A stretch of 10,247 nt of DNA from Planctomycetaceae bacterium (GTDB lineage Bacteria > Planctomycetota > Planctomycetia > Planctomycetales > Planctomycetaceae): positions 1 through 10,247 of the forward strand of contig DLVV01000399.1 in NCBI GenBank assembly GCA_003445035.1, read 5' to 3'. Positions 7,217 through 10,247 of this stretch are shown here, piece after piece. How positions within the stretch are numbered: the first letter of the stretch is position 1; each line of letters opens with the position of its first letter. The position numbers and the translations under genes are program-made. Under the pieces are notes generated by a model. That model worked only from the letters and a program-made list of their open reading frames with translations, made no database searches and had not been told where the DNA came from.

Positions 7217-8212
7217 ATGATGGGCAACATCCTTAACCTCGGACACCTGCTCGCCCAGGCTCCTCCGGTCGCCGTCCCGCCACAGGCGGCCATGGGCAAC
7301 AATTACGAATGGGGGCTGGTGCTGGGCGTGGCCCTGGTGTTGCTGACGGCGCTGATATCGGTCAGTTACTTCACCCGTACCGGCATCATCGCTCGTTCGA
7401 CGACGATGGAGGCAACCCGTCAGCCGCTGTTCCTTCTGCTGATGTGCCTGGCCATCGCGTTGATGCTGATCCTGGGGTTCGTGCCGTTCTTCACGTTCGG
7501 CGAGGACATCAAGATGTTCAAGGCCAACGGACTGGCAACCATCCTCACCTCGGGAATCCTGCTGGCCGTCTGGACGGCCAGCACGAGCATTTCCCAGGAG
7601 ATCGAAGGACGGACGGCGATGACGCTGTTGTCTAAGCCGATCAACCGCCGGCAATTCATCGTCGGCAAGTACCTGGGCATCCTGCAGGCGGTGCTGCTGC
7701 TGATGCTGCCGCTGGTGATCGCCTTCTGCGCGCTGATCTATTACAAGATCGGCTACGACGCCCGCGAGCAGTCCAAGGAGATCCCCGAGTTCTTCGATCT
7801 CGAGAACATGCGGCCCAACATGGATCGGCTGCTGCCGATGCTCCAGGCGATTCCACCGATGTTCCTGGTGTTCTGCGAGATCGCGGTGCTGGCGGCCGTC
7901 AGCGTGGCGATCTCGACCCGGGTCCCCCTGGTCATCAACATGACCAGTTGCTTCACCATCTTCGTCATCGCCCACATCGCGCCGGTGCTGGTCCAACAGG
8001 AATCCGGCGGGCTCGAGCCCGTTCGTTTCGTGGCCAACCTGATCGCGATTGCGCTGCCGGGACTCGAGTTCTTCAATACGCAGACGGCGGTTTCGACCGA
8101 TACGATCGTGGCCCCGGTCTACCTGGGCACCGCCGTGCTGTACTGCGCGTGCTATTCGACGATGGCCATTCTGCTGGCGTTCATCCTGTTCGAGGATCGC
8201 GACCTGGCCTAG
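7217..8212 (+). CDS. ABC-2 type transporter permease
   Basis: This 331-residue integral membrane protein looks like the permease subunit of an ABC-2 transporter. Hydrophobic segments lie at about 33-53, 71-94, 105-125, 153-176, 212-238, 239-259, 272-287 and 298-326. The diagnostic part is the cytoplasmic stretch SQEIEGRTAMTLLSKPINRR (about 126-145) followed by QFIVGKYLGI, typical of ABC-2 permeases in which an amphipathic coupling region contacts the ATPase. A further conserved-looking piece is AISTRVPLVIN near 233-243. The first ATG (7217) is immediately followed by a second (7220), and a third start at residue 26 would remove an Ala/Pro-rich head; I keep the first, but the choice is uncertain since no strong Shine-Dalgarno is visible. 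No gene for a matching soluble ATPase lies beside it: the preceding gene is an acylphosphatase and the following ABC protein is a fused exporter-type polypeptide. Substrate cannot be predicted. Confidence 0.87.
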   Translation: MMGNILNLGHLLAQAPPVAVPPQAAMGNNYEWGLVLGVALVLLTALISVSYFTRTGIIARSTTMEATRQPLFLLLMCLAIALMLILGFVPFFTFGEDIKMFKANGLATILTSGILLAVWTASTSISQEIEGRTAMTLLSKPINRRQFIVGKYLGILQAVLLLMLPLVIAFCALIYYKIGYDAREQSKEIPEFFDLENMRPNMDRLLPMLQAIPPMFLVFCEIAVLAAVSVAISTRVPLVINMTSCFTIFVIAHIAPVLVQQESGGLEPVRFVANLIAIALPGLEFFNTQTAVSTDTIVAPVYLGTAVLYCACYSTMAILLAFILFEDRDLA

Positions 8213-8289
8213 GACTTGGACTAGGAAGAGGTCCAGCGGCCCGGATAGCATGAAGCTGTGAGTTCCGGGGGCGGGCCAAGGCGGGGGAA

Positions 8290-8295
8290 GAGGTG
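8290..8295 (+). promoter_or_regulatory. Shine-Dalgarno for the GTG start at 8301
   Basis: GAGGTG, inside the purine-rich stretch GGGGGAAGAGGTG, lies five bases before GTG 8301. It is the best ribosome-binding match seen in the window and decides in favour of the GTG start for the ABC-like gene. Confidence 0.7.
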
Positions 8296-8300
8296 CACCC

Positions 8301-10154
8301 GTGTCTGTTCGACCTGACGAGGCGTTTCGACGTGCGGTCTCGCGCCGCGAACTGTTCCAGCGTCCGGCCATCGGCTGCCACCTGCTGTGGGGGCTGTCCA
8401 CGGCGTTCGGCCTGGCCTCGCTGCTGACCGCCGCCTCGCTGCTTGACGTGTGGCTGGGCAACCCATCGGCCTCCGGCTCCCCGTCCTCGATCGTCCGCAC
8501 CGCCATCGACCGGATCCGGGACCCCTTCACCTCGACCTCCCAGGCCTCCATGGCCCTGCTGGCCGCCGTCACGGCGCTGATCGTCGGGCACCGCCTGTGC
8601 GGATTCCTGGCCACCGACGCGGCCGCCACGTTCGCTCGCTCGATCGGAGATCGCCTCCGGCGAGCACTCCTCCGCCAGCACACCCGGATCGGACCCGGAG
8701 ATCTCGACGGTGGCATCACCGGCTCGATCCGCCAACGCGCCACGGCCGACGTCGACACCGTGGTCGACTCCACGACCGACACGCTGGTTCGGATCAGCCG
8801 CGACACGCAGGTCATGGCCGGTTGCCTGGTGCTGGCCTTGCTGGTCGACCCACAGCTGGCCCTGCAATGCCTGCTGCTTCCGGCAGCGGTGCTGGCGTGG
8901 CTGGTGATCCGGGACCGTTCCTCGAAACGGCGGCACCTGCAGAACCTGGGCGACGATCACCGAACCGCCGATCGTGGCACCACCGAATCCATGACAGGCG
9001 TCCGCCTGGCCAGTGGTTACGGCTTCGAGGACCTGGCCCGCGACCGTTTCGATGCGATCCTGGCCGAGAACGGGCAACGGGCAGCACAGCGCAACCGCAG
9101 CCACTCGCTCGGCCGAACGATCCGCCAGGGACTGGCCGTGGCCACCGCCGCCGCAATCCTGTTCCTGGTCAGTCGCCGTGTCCTGCTCGCCTCGACCAAC
9201 CCCATCCCGCTCGATCTCCCCTCGGCTGTTGTCCTGCTGGCATCCATCGCCGGTCTGCTGCGGGCGGTGGATCGACGAGAACGACTCCCGTTCATCGCCG
9301 AACGAGGGGGACTCGCCGCCGAACGGATCCACGAGTACCTCGACCGGGTGCCGCCGGTATCCCAGGCCGTCGGGGCCCGGTTCCTGCAGCCCCTGGCCGA
9401 TGAACTGCGGTTCGAGTCGGTGACCTGGCAGGCCGGCCCGACTGACCCGGTGCTCAATCGTCTCGAGCTGGTGATCCCCGCCGGCGAAACGACGGCCCTG
9501 CTGTCGGTCGATCCTCGCGAGGCCCGTGCGGTGGTGTGGATGGTGGCGAGGTTCATCGACCCACACGGTGGCCGGATCCTGATCGACGACCAGGACATCG
9601 CCACCGGCACGCTCGAATCGTTGCGGGCCGAAGTGCTGACGGTGTCCGGTGACGGCGACTGCTTCCCGGGCACCGTGCTCGAGAACATCTGCTGCGGACG
9701 ATCCGAGCAGGGATTGAGCCGGGCAACCGAAGCGGCCAAGGCCGTCCACGCGCACCACTTCATCACCAAGCTGCCCCGGGGCTACGAAACGCAGGTCGAC
9801 GACGAGACCGCCCGGCTGGACATCGGGCAGAGATTCCGGATCGGGTTGGCTCGGGCGCTGATGCGGGACCCGGCGTTCCTGGTGATCGAGGAACCCGCCG
9901 AGCCTCTCGATGACGACACCAAGTCGCTGCTGGGTGACACCTACGACCGCATCGTCTCGGGACGGACCGTCATGTTTCTGCCAACCCGGCTCTCAACCGT
10001 CCGACGTGCTGACCGGGTCGTGGTGCTGCACGATGGGCAGGTGGCCGAGACGGGCCGGCACGAGGAACTGGTGCAAAGCAGCGAGTTGTACCGGCACTGG
10101 GAGTACACGCGGTTCAACGCCTTCGGCCGCGTGCCGGTCCCGGCCGAGAGCTAG
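8301..10154 (+). CDS. ABC-exporter-like protein with a degenerate (probably ATPase-dead) nucleotide-binding domain
   Basis: This 617-residue protein has the layout of a type IV ABC exporter half-transporter: six likely membrane helices (about 27-53, 82-104, two within 171-204, 276-297, 306-324) and a C-terminal nucleotide-binding domain from about 371. The domain aligns gap-free with normal exporters, yet its active residues are replaced. The A-loop tyrosine is A378; the Walker A loop after GETTALL is SVDPREARA (402-410), with the lysine position A408; the Q-loop glutamine is G450; the signature LSGGQ is LDIGQ (506-510); Walker B has E530 for aspartate although the catalytic glutamate E531 stays; the H-loop histidine is T562. 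Scaffold parts such as IGLARALMRDPAFLVIEE and LSTVRRADRVVVLHDGQVAE remain. GTG at 8301 is supported by GAGGTG five bases upstream. There is no frameshift or internal stop, so it looks like a maintained gene rather than debris. Possible roles are an inactive partner in a heterodimer, a regulator or a receptor. ATP hydrolysis by this chain alone is unlikely. Confidence 0.88.
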   Translation: MSVRPDEAFRRAVSRRELFQRPAIGCHLLWGLSTAFGLASLLTAASLLDVWLGNPSASGSPSSIVRTAIDRIRDPFTSTSQASMALLAAVTALIVGHRLCGFLATDAAATFARSIGDRLRRALLRQHTRIGPGDLDGGITGSIRQRATADVDTVVDSTTDTLVRISRDTQVMAGCLVLALLVDPQLALQCLLLPAAVLAWLVIRDRSSKRRHLQNLGDDHRTADRGTTESMTGVRLASGYGFEDLARDRFDAILAENGQRAAQRNRSHSLGRTIRQGLAVATAAAILFLVSRRVLLASTNPIPLDLPSAVVLLASIAGLLRAVDRRERLPFIAERGGLAAERIHEYLDRVPPVSQAVGARFLQPLADELRFESVTWQAGPTDPVLNRLELVIPAGETTALLSVDPREARAVVWMVARFIDPHGGRILIDDQDIATGTLESLRAEVLTVSGDGDCFPGTVLENICCGRSEQGLSRATEAAKAVHAHHFITKLPRGYETQVDDETARLDIGQRFRIGLARALMRDPAFLVIEEPAEPLDDDTKSLLGDTYDRIVSGRTVMFLPTRLSTVRRADRVVVLHDGQVAETGRHEELVQSSELYRHWEYTRFNAFGRVPVPAES

Positions 10155-10204
10155 AGTCGTCGGTTTCTCGCCTGCACTCTCCCCACACCGATCGGCCACT
10201 GGTA

Positions 10205-10229
10205 GAATCGGTCTCAACAGACCCGATTC
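10205..10229 (+). terminator. Imperfect hairpin downstream of the ABC-like gene, possible weak terminator
   Basis: GAATCGGTCT (10205-10214) pairs with AGACCCGATTC (10219-10229) across a four-base CAAC loop, giving ten base pairs with one bulged C on the right arm. It starts 50 bases after the ABC-like stop. The following bases CTTCC are not a proper T-run, so it may be a non-canonical terminator, or part of a regulatory region for a gene beyond the window. Nothing else was recognised in 10155-10247. Confidence 0.35.
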
Positions 10230-10247
10230 CTTCCACCCGATATCCAC

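Noticed and set aside
7142..8815. Minus-strand open frame of 557 codons opposite the permease and the start of the ABC-like gene
   Set aside because: The product is rich in Arg, Gln, His and Asp without domains, and spans a gene boundary on the other strand; a shadow.
8181..9758. Minus-strand open frame of 525 codons opposite the ABC-like gene
   Set aside because: No recognisable motif and a Gly/Gln/Arg-rich composition, while the + strand frame has the clear exporter architecture.
8301..10154. Calling the ABC-like gene a pseudogene
   Set aside because: There is no stop or frameshift, a good ribosome site, and an intact membrane part and nucleotide-binding scaffold with gap-free alignment. 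Only the active-site residues are changed, which fits a maintained pseudo-enzyme better than decay.
1..10247. CRISPR arrays, tRNA or rRNA genes, insertion sequences, phage or defence genes
   Set aside because: No repeated spacer pattern, no tRNA-like cloverleaf or rRNA stretch noticed, and no transposase, integrase, nuclease or toxin-like protein in any credible frame.

Overview
All five solid genes and one small gene lie on the + strand. The DNA is strongly GC-rich by eye. The first three genes encode the DUF1501 / DUF1549-DUF1553 / planctomycete-type cytochrome c plus WD40 families, which occur together almost only in Planctomycetota. I therefore read the window as a chromosomal segment of a GC-rich planctomycete, probably Planctomycetaceae-like. 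The genus cannot be given from this sequence.

Region 1 (8-6769) is a tightly packed exported-protein cluster. It holds a Tat-signal DUF1501 protein, a Sec-signal protein with Ig-like, cytochrome-like, DUF1549 and DUF1553 parts, and a very large protein joining a c-type haem domain to a seven-bladed WD40 propeller, an interrupted PPC-like domain and C-terminal beta domains. Gaps are 17 and 40 bases, so co-transcription is likely. Three c-type haem motifs are visible in the last two proteins. The substrate of such clusters is not known, and the promoter lies left of the window. A small acylphosphatase gene (6769-7032) is attached to the end by a one-base stop/start overlap (TGATG).

Region 2 (7033-7216) is a 184-base gap with small inverted and direct repeats and no convincing promoter or terminator. 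It precedes an ABC-2 type permease (7217-8212) that has no ATPase gene beside it in the window.

Region 3 (8301-10154) is the most unusual part. It is an uninterrupted 617-residue ABC-exporter-like protein whose nucleotide-binding domain aligns without gaps to normal exporters, yet it has lost the A-loop, Walker A, Q-loop, signature and H-loop residues and the Walker B aspartate. It looks like a pseudo-ATPase exporter kept as a full-length protein. The last 93 bases (10155-10247) hold no gene, only an imperfect hairpin.

The long minus-strand open frames in the window are shadows produced by GC-rich codon usage in the + strand genes.
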